64,000 nt of DNA from positions 1-64,000 of the forward strand of contig NZ_JTHE03000023.1 of the NCBI RefSeq assembly GCF_000817775.3, given 5' to 3'. Source of the DNA: Lyngbya confervoides BDU141951. GTDB taxonomy: Bacteria; Cyanobacteriota; Cyanobacteriia; Thermosynechococcales; Thermosynechococcaceae. The position numbers and the translations under genes are program-made. Below, piece after piece: positions 53,000-62,754 of this stretch (the first letter of the stretch is position 1; every line of letters starts with the position of its first letter). Under the pieces are notes generated by a model that was not told the origin of the DNA, searched no databases, and saw nothing but the letters and a program-made list of their open reading frames with translations.

Positions 53000-53470
53000 C
53001 TGCTGCAAGGCGCCTGCAAAGGACGGGACTGGATTGAAGTACGCGGATAGCGCTGAAAGCCCAGGGTTTGTTCGGCCAAGGCGCTATAGGGGGCATAGCC
53101 CAGATCCTGCGCCAGGGCCTAATCAGCGCCTCATCCTGAGTGGCGGTATGGTAAGTCTGGAAGGCCTCAAAAGACCAGACAATGGCGTCCACCCTATTGT
53201 CCTGGGGCTGACTCCCGCCTCTGAAAAGTATTGGGCAGCATCCCGTGATCCAGGGACTGAGTAAAGGTCTGAATCCTCTCTCAGGCCATGTCCCCTCCTC
53301 TGGTGCTCGCCCCGCAGGTTCATCGTTGCATCGCGGACCCAATCCCCAACCCAGGAATGGCCAACAATGATCGTTTGTCCAGAGGGATGGTTGACCAGAG
53401 GGAGCGATGGACCATGAACTGATTTGCAGCCAGCACCAGCTGTTGAATCCAGGAGGGGAATGGGACCCTA
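53000..53470 (-). pseudogene. Decayed glycogen-debranching (amylo-1,6-glucosidase, GDE) gene
   Basis: On the minus strand three frames together give a shortened catalytic domain. From 53380: TIIVGHSWVGDWVRDATMNL, against the usual TIIAGYPWFxDWGRDTMIxL; then, in another frame, IQTFTQSLDHGMLPNTFQ (usual RTFAxxxDHGMLPNRF); then DAIVWSFEAFQTYHTATQDE and a final ALAQDLGYAPYSALAEQTLG. Several frameshifts, a stop in the first frame and missing segments show it cannot be translated. The N-terminal domain is gone; 53471-53720 shows no remnant I can identify. It differs from the intact enzyme at 17590-19803, so it is a lost second debranching enzyme. Confidence 0.78.
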
Positions 53471-53720
53471 GATCTGGGGCCGATTGAGCCATAAGGGGGT
53501 GCGAGGGTTGTTTATGGAGCCCTTCCCAGCAGCCTGAGTTTCTCTGGGTGAATGGCTGAAGTCAGGAGACCTGCACTCCCCTGTGGATTGCGCGTTTAAG
53601 CGAGAGGCAGTCCCGGCAACGATGGCCTGTGTGGATCAAAAACGGGGCAGGGGAAAGAGGGCGTTTGAGATCCAGTCAGCGGATCGGAAATGATCGGTGG
53701 CGTCCGGTTGTCGAAAAATC
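53471..53720. other. Non-coding stretch upstream of the decayed GDE gene
   Basis: About 250 bases without recognisable coding sequence; by position it may hold unrecognised debris of the debranching gene and the 3' flank of the sugar-nucleotide pyrophosphorylase gene. Confidence 0.4.
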
Positions 53721-54863
53721 TTAGGCCTCTGGGACCGCCACGGTAAACTGCGACTGGGGAGGATCCTGCCTAGCATCTGTAATTAACCAGTCCAAGGAGG
53801 CTGCCTTAACATCAATGGCCATGCCTGTCTTATCCACACAGTAGCGGCCAAACACCAGCTTATCCACAAGCCGCACGTCTGGCCCTAACCTGGAATATTC
53901 AAAGATGACGCTATTGTCGACAATCGCGCCGCCGCAAATGTGACAGTTGGGGCCAATCATGGCAGGCCCAATGATCTTGGCATGGTCTTCAATTTTGCTC
54001 ATGCCGCCAATGTAGACCGGTCCCTGAATATCAACCTTATCCCAGTTCACGGCCACATTGATGCCGGTATAAACGCCGGGCTTCACCTCATGGCCTGGGA
54101 TCTTAACGTTTTTAACTTCACCCTTTAGCACGCTGCGAATTGCCTGCCAGTAGTCCGGCACCCGACCAATATCAATCCATTGAAAATCCATGGCGATGCC
54201 GTAAAAAGGAGCTTGCTTTTCCACCAGTAGGGGAAATAAATCGCTGCCAATGTCAAATTTTTGTCCCGAAGGAATATAGTCCAAAACCTCAGGCTCAAAA
54301 ATGTAAATCCCCGTATTAATGGTGTTGCTCAGGGCTTCTTCCACCTTCGGTTTTTCCTGAAAGGTTTGGATTCTGCCGTCTTCGTCAGTCACCACTACGC
54401 CATAGCTAGATACCTCAGAGGCTGGTACCGACTTCATGATCACCGTGGCAATTGATCCCTTGGCTCGATGCCACTGGACGGCTTGGGTCAAATCTAAATC
54501 AATGAGAGCATCGCCGCAGAGCACCACAAAGGTGTCGTCAAAGAAGGGGTGAAAATCTTGAATCCGGCGCATGCCCCCCGCAGACCCTAGGGCTTCACCC
54601 ACCAGTTGACCATCCTCTATTTTTCCTTCAAAGGAATAGGCAATATTCACGCCAAAGCGCTGACCATCCCGAAAGTAGTTTTCAATTTCAGCAGCGAGGT
54701 GACTAATGTTCACCATAATCTCCTGAAACCCGTGTTGGCGAAGCAGTTCAACCAGAAACTCCATCACTGGCTTTTGCAGAATGGGAATCATGGGCTTAGG
54801 AATGCTGTAGGTAATTGGCTGAACGCGAGTTCCCTTACCCGCAGCGAGAATCATAGCTTTCAT
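53721..54863 (-). CDS. Sugar-nucleotide pyrophosphorylase (mannose-1-phosphate guanylyltransferase type)
   Basis: 380 residues. The nucleotidyltransferase domain opens with AMILAAGKGTRVQPITYSIP and KPMIPILQKPVMEFLV, with the catalytic VVLCGDALIDLDL and a DFQWIDIGRVPDYWQA segment. A left-handed beta-helix (from about residue 255: GVYTGINVAVNWDKVDIQGP, VYIGG, IIGPAMIGPNCHICGGAIVD) forms the C-terminal part. Such enzymes make GDP-mannose or other NDP-sugars for polysaccharides; the exact sugar cannot be fixed. Monocistronic. The start ATG 54863 matches the family. Confidence 0.92.
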   Translation of the reverse strand: MKAMILAAGKGTRVQPITYSIPKPMIPILQKPVMEFLVELLRQHGFQEIMVNISHLAAEIENYFRDGQRFGVNIAYSFEGKIEDGQLVGEALGSAGGMRRIQDFHPFFDDTFVVLCGDALIDLDLTQAVQWHRAKGSIATVIMKSVPASEVSSYGVVVTDEDGRIQTFQEKPKVEEALSNTINTGIYIFEPEVLDYIPSGQKFDIGSDLFPLLVEKQAPFYGIAMDFQWIDIGRVPDYWQAIRSVLKGEVKNVKIPGHEVKPGVYTGINVAVNWDKVDIQGPVYIGGMSKIEDHAKIIGPAMIGPNCHICGGAIVDNSVIFEYSRLGPDVRLVDKLVFGRYCVDKTGMAIDVKAASLDWLITDARQDPPQSQFTVAVPEA

Positions 54864-54983
54864 GCGTGAGTCAAATGATGGAGCCTGAACAAATGCGAAG
54901 GTATCAAGGCTACTTTAACAGAGTCTCTTGTCGGGTTTAACCAAATCTCATGCTCCAAGGCAGCTTTAATCCAGCAACCAAAA

Positions 54984-55748
54984 TTAAGAAGTCACCAGAG
55001 TAAAAACCTGACCGTCGTAGAGGATTCGCTTAATGCCTCTGGCGCTCAACAGAGGATAGGTTTTCTCCAGTAAATCGGTGTTGGGAATTTTAACGACGCG
55101 CTGGGATCGGCGTAGGAATCGACTCGCTAGCTTGTGGTTCGAGAAGACAGGCAGGGTTTGGGCAGATTCCTCTTCCTGGGGGACGGCCCCGAGTTCCGAA
55201 AAGTCCTTGAGGGGTCGGGTAATCAACTCTGAGGCTCGATCTACCACCAGGTAGCACTGCTTGGGCAGGTCGGCATCGTCAATGGGCAAGACCTGCAATG
55301 GCGCTGATCGGCTTCCCGTATCCGCTGAGGACTCAGCCTGTTGAGTTCCATTTCCAGGGATGATGATGTCCTCCTCCTCCTGGGCGCTCAGCACCGAGGG
55401 GGCTTGCTTGGGGTCAGGCAGCGTGGGCTTGGGAGAGAGAGCCCCATCCTCTGGGTCAGGCGATACCCTGCGGTGGCGTGTTCGACGCGATCGCTTTGAG
55501 GGCATCTCAGCCTGGGAGTTCGCGGATGAATTGGCAGATGGAGTGTGCTTTTTGCCCTGCCGCGTCCCCTGTCGCCGCGTCACGATTGCTTCGTACTCCT
55601 CGGGCATAATCTCTAGCTTGAGAATTCGCCGTGCCGTTGATACGCTCACCCCAAAGCGTTCCGCTAAATTGGTAATGGTTTCAGATGTCTCTTTAAACAG
55701 TTGAATCAGGTCTTGTTTATCTGCGGCCGAGAGTTTGCTTCGAGTCAT
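54984..55748 (-). CDS. Helix-turn-helix protein, conserved in cyanobacteria
   Basis: 254 residues from ATG 55748. The N-terminal 60 residues hold a helix-turn-helix of the transposase/resolvase type (LIQLFKETSETITNLAERFG, VSVSTARRILK). A long charged Ser/Pro/Lys-rich linker follows (KRSRRTRHRRVSPDPEDG), then a C-terminal domain (QCYLVVDRASELITRPLKDF, LLSARGIKRILYDGQVFTL). The overall plan is typical of a cyanobacterial DNA-binding protein of unknown target. Function as a regulator is inferred only from the helix-turn-helix. No transposase catalytic residues were seen. Confidence 0.72.
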   Translation of the reverse strand: MTRSKLSAADKQDLIQLFKETSETITNLAERFGVSVSTARRILKLEIMPEEYEAIVTRRQGTRQGKKHTPSANSSANSQAEMPSKRSRRTRHRRVSPDPEDGALSPKPTLPDPKQAPSVLSAQEEEDIIIPGNGTQQAESSADTGSRSAPLQVLPIDDADLPKQCYLVVDRASELITRPLKDFSELGAVPQEEESAQTLPVFSNHKLASRFLRRSQRVVKIPNTDLLEKTYPLLSARGIKRILYDGQVFTLVTS

Positions 55749-56168
55749 GCTGATTGGGTGACGGGATAGGTTCAAAGGTCGTCTGAATAACCCTAGAGTT
55801 TATCTATTCTATTATTCATGCCTCGGTTCTGTGCAGCTTTTTGAGACGAATCGAGATCGGTTTGCCCATTGACTTGGGCCTCTGCTGGAGCAGAGGAAAC
55901 GCCAGTTAGACCCTAGCTGGTTAGGCGTAGCCGCGAGGGCGTCGGGCCTACAAACGAAATTATTTATTAAAAACCAGGGTGGCGAATCTCCCGCTGATAT
56001 GCGCCGGTGATGGACATTCCTTGACATAGATCCTTTGAGATACCAGTGATTTCAGGATTTTTCATCTCCCTGCAAAAAATTTCCATTGACAATGAAGTCA
56101 CGATATCTGTATTTTTTAATCAAGAATGATTTTCATTAAAATTAGATTGTCCAAGGCTTTAGTGATTC
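55749..56168. other. Promoter region upstream of futA
   Basis: About 420 bases between divergent genes. The 3' part (56040-56165) is A+T-rich and contains the candidate Fur box. At 55922-55950 a short inverted repeat (TAGGC...GCCTA) with GCGTAGCC-like sequence recalls dispersed cyanobacterial palindromes. No gene found. Confidence 0.5.
56124..56138. promoter_or_regulatory. Candidate Fur box upstream of futA
   Basis: GAATGATTTTCATTA, with the palindromic core AATGA-TTT-TCATT, resembles the Fur consensus (GATAATGATAATCATTATC and its 7-1-7 form). It lies 31 bases before the futA ATG, where a repressor would block transcription under iron sufficiency. FutA genes are iron-regulated in cyanobacteria. 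Confidence 0.6.
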
Positions 56169-57209
56169 ATGCGCAGATTCTACCAACAACTTTTTCTGGC
56201 GATCGCGGGTTCTGCCCTGTTGGCAGGCTGTGGAGGAGGTTCCAATAGCTCCACAGAACCAGTACTCTACGTCTATTCAGCGCGTCACTATGACACCGAC
56301 ACTGCGCTTTACGATAGCTTCACCGAGAAAACGGGGATTCCCGTGCAGCTGGTGGAGGGAAAAGACGATGAGCTGGTGGCTCGCCTCAAGGCCGAGGGCG
56401 TCAATAGTCCAGCGGATGTCTTCATCACAGTGGATGCGGGACGGCTCTGGCGGGCAGATCAAGACGGTCTGCTCCAGCCTGTGCAGTCGGAGGTTTTGAC
56501 GGAACGCATTCCAGAAAACCTGCGCCATCCCGACGGGGACTGGTTTGGCCTCACCAAGCGGGCAAGGATTTTGGTTTACAACAAAGACAAGGTTAAGCCT
56601 GAGGAACTGTCCACCTATGAAGATCTCGCCCAGCCCAAATGGAAAGGGCGGGTTTGCGTCCGTAGCTCTTCGAATGTTTACAATCAGTCCCTGATTGGAT
56701 CCATGATCGAGTCCCGTGGCATTGAGGCAACCGAAACCTGGGCCAAGGGACTGGTGGCCAATTTTGCGCGGCCGCCCCAGGGAGGCGATACGGATCAAAT
56801 CAAGGCGGTTGCAGTCGGGGTGTGTGATGTGGCGATTGTGAACCACTATTACGTGGCGCGGATGCAGCAGTCGGACGAGCCTGACACGCAGGAGATGGCC
56901 AGCAAGGTTGCGATCTTTTTCCCCAACCAACAGGATCGCGGCACCCACGTGAATATTAGCGGTGCGGGGGTCACAGCCAATGCTCCGAATCGGGAAGCGG
57001 CCGTGCAGTTTATTGAGCATTTAACCAGCCCTGAGTCTCAGGCCGTTTTTGCCCAGGGCAATGATGAGTATCCCGTTGTGGCCGATGTTGCTCCTCCCCC
57101 AGAATTAGCCCAGTATGGAGAATTTAAGGCGGACTCCATTAACGTGAATTCCTACGGCAAAAATAGCCCGGAGGCCGTGAAGCTGGCTGACCGCGTTGGT
57201 TGGAAATGA
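56169..57209 (+). CDS. futA: Iron(III) ABC transporter substrate-binding lipoprotein FutA
   Basis: 346 residues. Lipobox LLAGC with Cys21. The body is an Fbp/FutA-type ferric-iron binding protein: VLYVYSARHYDTDTALYDSF, FTEKTGIPVQLVEGKDDELV, ARLKAEGVNSPADVFITVDAG, and the iron tyrosines in VNHYYVARM. It binds ferric iron in the periplasm for the FutB/FutC importer, which is not in the window. A candidate Fur box precedes it. The next gene, murE, follows after 64 bases but is functionally unrelated. Confidence 0.93.
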   Translation: MRRFYQQLFLAIAGSALLAGCGGGSNSSTEPVLYVYSARHYDTDTALYDSFTEKTGIPVQLVEGKDDELVARLKAEGVNSPADVFITVDAGRLWRADQDGLLQPVQSEVLTERIPENLRHPDGDWFGLTKRARILVYNKDKVKPEELSTYEDLAQPKWKGRVCVRSSSNVYNQSLIGSMIESRGIEATETWAKGLVANFARPPQGGDTDQIKAVAVGVCDVAIVNHYYVARMQQSDEPDTQEMASKVAIFFPNQQDRGTHVNISGAGVTANAPNREAAVQFIEHLTSPESQAVFAQGNDEYPVVADVAPPPELAQYGEFKADSINVNSYGKNSPEAVKLADRVGWK

Positions 57210-57273
57210 TGGAACGCCATTCCAATTTGGCGAAACTCCCGGCTACAATGGCGTCAGTTTTTGGGATGAGGCC

Positions 57274-58776
57274 ATGGTCAAATTACGGGACTTGCTATTA
57301 CAACTGCCAACGGAACTGTTTCTCTGCGCGGATTGGCAATCTTCCCAGCACCCAGGTTTAGACCAAACGGTCACCGGATTGTCAACGAACTCCTTTAACT
57401 GCCAGGCCGGTGATCTGTTCCTGGGAATGCCGGGAACCCGAGTCGATGGCGGCGACTTCTGGGCCAGTGCCCTGGAGCAGGGCGCGATCGCCGCTCTGGT
57501 GTCAGCTAGCGTCAAGCTGCCGGAGAATGGGGACGCTTGCGTGATCCCCATGACCGATATGGGGCGGGTTTGCGGGGAGGTGGCCAATCGCTTCCACGAT
57601 CGGCCCAGTCGTAAGCTGCAGATGGTTGGCGTGACCGGCACCAACGGTAAAACCACCACCACCCATCTCATCGACTACTTACTCCAGCAGGCCAACGCAC
57701 CGAGCGCCTTGCTCGGCACCCTGTATGCTCGCTGGCCTGGGTACCAGGCCACCGCGACCCACACCACTCCCTTTGCGGTGGAGCTTCAGGCTCAACTGGC
57801 TCAGGCGGTTAAGGCTGGCTGTCAATTTGGCGTGATGGAGGTTAGCTCCCATGCCCTGGATCAAGGAAGAGTGCAAGGGTGTGAGTTTGCTGTGGCTGTG
57901 TTTACCAACCTGACCCAGGATCATCTGGACTATCACCTGGATCTCGATCATTACTTTGAGGCAAAGGCACGCCTCTTCTCTCCCGCCTATTTACGGGGGC
58001 GAGCCATCATTAATGGCGATGATCCCTATGGTCAAACGCTGATCGCTCGTCTTGATCGCAGCCTTGTCTGGACCTATAGCACCCAATCTAAGGAGGCGGA
58101 CTTGCACTGTACTCAGCTGACCTATCATCCCGATGGGGTGGAAGGCACCTTGCACACGCCTCAGGGCGACCTGGATTTTCGCTGTCCCCTGGTGGGAGAG
58201 TTTAACGTGGCTAACTTGCTGGCGGCAGTGGGCGCGGTGCTGGCCTTGGATCTGCCCCTGGAGGGGATTGGGGCGGCCCTGCCCCACTTTGAGGGGGTGC
58301 CGGGACGGATGCAGCAGATTAAGGGATCTCCTGGCCAGGACATTGGCGTCATTGTGGACTATGCTCACACTCCCGACAGTTTAGAAAATCTGCTGAGGGC
58401 CGCTCGCCCCTTTGTGCAGGGAAAAATGATCTGCGTGTTTGGCTGTGGGGGCGATCGCGATCGCACCAAGCGACCCTTGATGGGAGGGATTGCCGCTCGC
58501 CTGGCGGACCAGGTGGTGGTCACCTCCGACAATCCTCGTACTGAAGATCCCCAGATGATCCTCAACGATATCCTGTCCGGGATTCCGGAATCAGTCACGG
58601 CGCTGGTGGAAGTGGACCGCCGCCGGGCCATTCAACGGGCCATTGACCAAGCTCAGCCGGGCGATACCGTCTTGATTGCTGGAAAAGGCCACGAAGACTA
58701 TCAAATCCTGGGCACCGAAAAAATTCATTTCGATGACCGGGAAGAAGCCCTCGCTGCCCTCGCCCAAAAATACTAG
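57274..58776 (+). CDS. murE: UDP-N-acetylmuramoyl-tripeptide synthetase MurE
   Basis: 500 residues from ATG 57274; the frame stays open to 57196 but that part overlaps the futA end. The ATP loop is GVTGTNGKTTTTHL near residue 120, with EVSSHALDQGRVQG and CGGDRDRTKRP. The DNPR motif in TSDNPRTEDP specifies meso-diaminopimelate as the amino acid added, so the organism has DAP-type peptidoglycan. It adds the third residue to UDP-MurNAc-L-Ala-D-Glu in the cytoplasm. It is a lone mur gene here. Confidence 0.96.
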   Translation: MVKLRDLLLQLPTELFLCADWQSSQHPGLDQTVTGLSTNSFNCQAGDLFLGMPGTRVDGGDFWASALEQGAIAALVSASVKLPENGDACVIPMTDMGRVCGEVANRFHDRPSRKLQMVGVTGTNGKTTTTHLIDYLLQQANAPSALLGTLYARWPGYQATATHTTPFAVELQAQLAQAVKAGCQFGVMEVSSHALDQGRVQGCEFAVAVFTNLTQDHLDYHLDLDHYFEAKARLFSPAYLRGRAIINGDDPYGQTLIARLDRSLVWTYSTQSKEADLHCTQLTYHPDGVEGTLHTPQGDLDFRCPLVGEFNVANLLAAVGAVLALDLPLEGIGAALPHFEGVPGRMQQIKGSPGQDIGVIVDYAHTPDSLENLLRAARPFVQGKMICVFGCGGDRDRTKRPLMGGIAARLADQVVVTSDNPRTEDPQMILNDILSGIPESVTALVEVDRRRAIQRAIDQAQPGDTVLIAGKGHEDYQILGTEKIHFDDREEALAALAQKY

Positions 58777-58816
58777 GGAGCCAACCATCGCCCTGGCCCT
58801 TTGTTTGAAGGGCCGG

Positions 58817-58861
58817 GGTCTGGAGAGCCAGCGGTCTGAAGAGCCAGCGGTCTGAAGAGAC
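58817..58861. repeat. 16-bp tandem repeat after murE
   Basis: ggtctggagagccagc (58817-58832), ggtctgaagagccagc (58833-58848) and a partial third copy from 58849. It lies between the convergent stops of murE and the GH57 gene. Confidence 0.85.
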
Positions 58862-58874
58862 TGTTGAACCTCCC

Positions 58875-61154
58875 CTAAGGCACGTTGAACGGAATCAGAG
58901 CGTCTTCTGGAAGATGCTCAACAAACTCGCCGTTATGCCCTAACACGGCCAGCACATTCACGTGCCAGTCTGGTTCCACCTCTAAATCAGACCAGGGAAT
59001 CGCCACCTCCAGACAATCCTGGAATCCAAGCTGAATCTGTTGTGATCGTCCATGCCACTGGCCATATTCCCCGGCCTCCTCTAGCCAGGTTTGTTGTGTG
59101 GGTAAATAAAAGCCGGCATGGTGGCGAAAGCGATAGTTGACCGGGGCGGTGTTGGGCACCTTGCTCAGGTTGATAGGACTGGTATAGCCCATCTGGTCAC
59201 TGTAGTACCAGAACAAATGCACTTCATTTGGATCGCCGTTCCCTGGCTGAATCCCGGCCTGAAAATCGAACCGGAAATAAAAGTTGAGGTGGTCTAGGCC
59301 ATACCAGAGTCGCTGGATGGGGCCGCTGCGATGCATGGTTCCTCTGGCCCCGGCAACGGTGACGCGCCCTGCGTGATCCCAGTCCTGCTCGTCGGCAATG
59401 CCGGTAATCACGGGATGAATAAAGCTTTGGGGTCGCATATTCTCTGCCCGATCATGTCGCTCCAGAGGATGGTGCAGCGCCTCGGGGATATCCTCTTGCA
59501 GCGCTTTATACAGGGCAATCAAATGTTCTCGGAACAGCTGGTCAAACATGGCATCGTGATTGGAGGAATGTCCCTCCCCAAACCACCAGAACCAGTCGGA
59601 TCCCTCAGCGGCGTAGAGCGCCTCCCAAGCGTCTGGGTTCTGCTCCTCGGTAGCCTCAGGATGATGGGCTAGGACCTGACGCGCCTGCCCGAGTAAATCC
59701 CAGGCGCGATTTTTGACCGGATCGCCAATCCAGGTGGTAAAACTCCCGTCTACCCAGGATCCACTGTGGAGTCGGTCCGCTGGCAGAACCTCCCTGGGCG
59801 GAGATTGATCCAAATATTCCGACACCGTGACCAGCCGAATTCCCTCGTGATCGCTCAGCTGCTGGTAAAGATTTTCCAAAAACGGAATCCCATCGCGCTG
59901 ATAAAACTCCCAGCAGTTTTCACCATCTAGGGCGATGGTGACCAGCCAGGGCTGATCCAGGGCGATCCCCGGCGGGGACGTCTCCGATCTCGCTGCAGCG
60001 GCTTCCTCCGACGGAGAATCCGCCGACTGTCGCTGCTGAAGCCGATGGGCAATGGATTCCAGGTGTCCCACCAGATCGCTAGCGGCGGCTTGGGGGTCCA
60101 TGCCGCTGTAGGAAAATCCAACGAGATCGGACAGTCGATGGTCTCGGAACACAATGGAGAGATCTCCCGTGGGGGTTTCCAGGCGATAGGGCTGGTAAAG
60201 GAGCTCCGGTTCAATGACGTTCCCAAATCCGTCTCGGTGGAAGAAGTGCTGAAGGGTCCAACCGAGAACTGCTTCATCGGAGCAGAGCCACTGGAACCCC
60301 TGCTGGGCAACGTAGGGCAACATTGCTGGACTAACAGACTGCTCTGAAGGCCAAAGGCCTCGGGGCTTGCAGCCAAAGCGATCGCAGTACAGGTCCCAGG
60401 CTTTGCGCAGATGGCGGGGGATATCTTCTGCCCACTGAAATCGCTGATCAGGGAGCTTCATGTGGGGGACGGCTACCTGTCCGGCATCGGTGTCGGCCAG
60501 CAGCGGCAAGATGGGATGGGTGTAGGGGGTGGTGGTCACCTCCAGCTGGCCTGTCTCTTGCATTTTGCGGTGTTGCGGCAGAATTCTCTGGATAATTTCC
60601 CGGTGCTTGGCGATAATGCGCTGGCGATCGCCCAGGGTGAAATCCTGCCCTTGCTCAAGCCAGGCTGCCACGTCGGGATCCTCCCAAAACAAGGGATCAA
60701 TCCAGGCCAGATTGTGCCATGCCAGCAGATCGCCAAAGTCGCGATCGCTCCAGTGTTCAAGGCACCATACCTTTCCCTCCTGTTGACATTGCTGGTACAG
60801 CTCGTCATAGCGCGGATGGGGGGCAATGAGCGTATGGTGCTGCGCGTCAAAAAAGCTGTCAATGATAAATCGCTTCTGGTCCGCCGTGAGCTGTTCCGTG
60901 GGGGTCAGGGTGACCGTTAAATAGGGATCAATGGCCGATCCCTGTGCATAGTCCTCAAGCTGCATGATCAAAGAGGGCACAAGGTTCACGGTTTGATGAA
61001 GCTTGGGATATTTTTCCAGCAGCAGGATCAAGTCCAAGTAATCCTTCGTGCCGTGGAGCCTAACCCAGGGCATGTTGTAGCGTCCCGTAATCCGGCTTTT
61101 GTAGAGGGGTTGATGCTGATGCCAAATAAACGCGACGTAAAGCGGGTGTGTCAT
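58875..61154 (-). CDS. GH57 family glycoside hydrolase / glucan-modifying enzyme
   Basis: 759 residues. Conserved region 1 is FIWHQHQPLY at residues 9-18. The nucleophile region reads GLWPSEQSVSPAMLPYVA and GFQWLCSDEAVLG; a later ALDGENCWEFY holds the acidic catalytic residue. After about residue 560 is a beta-rich domain (FYFRFDFQAGIQPG, QIQLGFQDCLEVAIPWSDL) of the type attached to such enzymes. GH57 enzymes act as alpha-amylase, 4-alpha-glucanotransferase, branching or pullulanase-type enzymes on glycogen; the subtype here is not fixed. It is cytoplasmic, with no signal. Divergent from gatA. Confidence 0.93.
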   Translation of the reverse strand: MTHPLYVAFIWHQHQPLYKSRITGRYNMPWVRLHGTKDYLDLILLLEKYPKLHQTVNLVPSLIMQLEDYAQGSAIDPYLTVTLTPTEQLTADQKRFIIDSFFDAQHHTLIAPHPRYDELYQQCQQEGKVWCLEHWSDRDFGDLLAWHNLAWIDPLFWEDPDVAAWLEQGQDFTLGDRQRIIAKHREIIQRILPQHRKMQETGQLEVTTTPYTHPILPLLADTDAGQVAVPHMKLPDQRFQWAEDIPRHLRKAWDLYCDRFGCKPRGLWPSEQSVSPAMLPYVAQQGFQWLCSDEAVLGWTLQHFFHRDGFGNVIEPELLYQPYRLETPTGDLSIVFRDHRLSDLVGFSYSGMDPQAAASDLVGHLESIAHRLQQRQSADSPSEEAAAARSETSPPGIALDQPWLVTIALDGENCWEFYQRDGIPFLENLYQQLSDHEGIRLVTVSEYLDQSPPREVLPADRLHSGSWVDGSFTTWIGDPVKNRAWDLLGQARQVLAHHPEATEEQNPDAWEALYAAEGSDWFWWFGEGHSSNHDAMFDQLFREHLIALYKALQEDIPEALHHPLERHDRAENMRPQSFIHPVITGIADEQDWDHAGRVTVAGARGTMHRSGPIQRLWYGLDHLNFYFRFDFQAGIQPGNGDPNEVHLFWYYSDQMGYTSPINLSKVPNTAPVNYRFRHHAGFYLPTQQTWLEEAGEYGQWHGRSQQIQLGFQDCLEVAIPWSDLEVEPDWHVNVLAVLGHNGEFVEHLPEDALIPFNVP

Positions 61155-61206
61155 AGGTTCTCTGTATACTGAAGGTTGAAAAATCTAGGAAAAAAGGATC
61201 AGCGGC

Positions 61207-62655
61207 ATGGCTTCCATTCGGGAGTTACACCAACAACTCATCACGAAAGCCCAGTCGGCCACGGAATTGACGCAAGCCGCCCTGGATCGCATTGACACAT
61301 TGGAACCTCATTTGAAGAGTTTTCTGAGCGTGACAGCTGATCATGCGTTGGCGCAGGCAAAACAAATTGATCAAAAAATTGCAGCGGGAGAAGAGATTGG
61401 GCTGCTAGCCGGCATTCCCGTTGGCATTAAGGATAACTTATCTACGAAGGGAATACCGACCACCTGCGGGTCAAAAATTTTAGAAAATTTTGTTCCACCC
61501 TACGAATCTACGGTGACCCAAAAGCTTCAGGCGGCTGGAGCAATCATGGTGGGCAAAACAAATCTTGATGAATTTGCCATGGGATCTTCCACGGAAAATT
61601 CTGCCTACCAGCTCACGGCGAATCCCTGGGACCTAGAGCGGGTTCCGGGCGGGTCCTCGGGGGGATCGGCTGCTGCCGTGGCCGCAGAGGAATGCGTGGT
61701 GGCCCTGGGATCGGATACTGGGGGATCCATTCGCCAGCCCGCCTCTTTTTGTGGCGTGGTGGGAATGAAGCCCACCTACGGGCTTGTCTCCCGCTATGGC
61801 CTGGTGGCCTATGCCTCTTCCCTAGATCAGATTGGCCCCTTTGGTCGCACCGTCGAAGATGCAGCCATTTTGCTGGGGGAGATTGCAGGCTATGATCCCC
61901 GCGATTCCACCAGTCTTAAGGTCGAGATTCCAGACTACAGGCAGTTTCTCAAGCCCGATCTCAAGGGGAAAACCGTGGGGGTGATTACGGAAACCCTGGG
62001 GGAGGGCCTGGATGAATCGGTGGCCCAGGCAGTGCAGGCGGCCATTGCGCAACTCCAGGATCTGGGCGCAGCGGTCCAGGAGATTTCCTGCCCCCGTTTC
62101 CGCTATGGTCTGCCCACCTATTACATCATTGCCCCCTCGGAAGCCTCGGCGAATTTAGCTCGATACGACGGAGTCAGGTATGGATATCGCGCTAAGAACC
62201 CGGAGGATCTGCTGCAAATGTATTGTGAAACGCGATCCCAGGGCTTTGGAGCCGAGGTGAAGCGGCGGATTATGATCGGCACCTATGCCCTCTCCGCTGG
62301 ATATTACGATGCCTACTACCTGAAGGCGCAGAAGGTGCGCACTCTGATCAAGCAGGATTTTGAGCGGGCCTTTGAATCGGTGGATGTGCTGGTCTGTCCC
62401 ACCTGTCCCACCACGGCCTTTAAGGCGGGGGAGAAAACCGCTGATCCCTTGAGCATGTATCTTTCGGATTTGATGACCATACCGGTGAATCTGGCGGGAC
62501 TTCCTGGCTTAAGTCTTCCCTGCGGGTTTGACCCGCAAGGGCTGCCCATTGGTTTGCAACTCATTGGCGATGTCCTGCGCGAAGACAACGTGCTGCACGT
62601 GGCCTACGCCTACGAACAGTCCACAGACTGGCACCAGCGATCGCCCCAGCTTTAG
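61207..62655 (+). CDS. gatA: Glutamyl-tRNA(Gln)/aspartyl-tRNA(Asn) amidotransferase subunit A
   Basis: 482 residues. Amidase signature enzyme with the Ser-cisSer-Lys triad: K75 ([11 protein letters not shown]), cis-Ser150 (GGSSGGSAA) and the nucleophile S174 ([13 protein letters not shown]), the positions expected from other GatA proteins. It supplies ammonia from glutamine to GatB for making Gln-tRNA (and Asn-tRNA), since many cyanobacteria lack GlnRS. gatB and gatC are not in the window. A bidirectional terminator separates it from infC. Confidence 0.97.
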   Translation: MASIRELHQQLITKAQSATELTQAALDRIDTLEPHLKSFLSVTADHALAQAKQIDQKIAAGEEIGLLAGIPVGIKDNLSTKGIPTTCGSKILENFVPPYESTVTQKLQAAGAIMVGKTNLDEFAMGSSTENSAYQLTANPWDLERVPGGSSGGSAAAVAAEECVVALGSDTGGSIRQPASFCGVVGMKPTYGLVSRYGLVAYASSLDQIGPFGRTVEDAAILLGEIAGYDPRDSTSLKVEIPDYRQFLKPDLKGKTVGVITETLGEGLDESVAQAVQAAIAQLQDLGAAVQEISCPRFRYGLPTYYIIAPSEASANLARYDGVRYGYRAKNPEDLLQMYCETRSQGFGAEVKRRIMIGTYALSAGYYDAYYLKAQKVRTLIKQDFERAFESVDVLVCPTCPTTAFKAGEKTADPLSMYLSDLMTIPVNLAGLPGLSLPCGFDPQGLPIGLQLIGDVLREDNVLHVAYAYEQSTDWHQRSPQL

Positions 62656-62682
62656 GCTGAGTCTGCGCCTGCGATCCCCATG

Positions 62683-62716
62683 AAAAACCTGCTGTTCTCG
62701 GGAAAAGCAGGTTTTT
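62683..62716. terminator. Bidirectional terminator between gatA and infC
   Basis: AAAAACCTGCT (62683-62693) and AGCAGGTTTTT (62706-62716), a perfect 11-bp pairing, with A-run on the left and T-run on the right, so it can stop transcription from both gatA (+) and infC (-). Confidence 0.9.
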
Positions 62717-62754
62717 GTTCATCCTTTGGAGATAGCGGTGAAGGTGGAGATCGA

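Noticed and set aside
52974-53492. 172-codon minus-strand frame as an intact gene
   Set aside because: Its frame holds only pieces of a GDE domain that continue in the other two frames, so it is part of a pseudogene.
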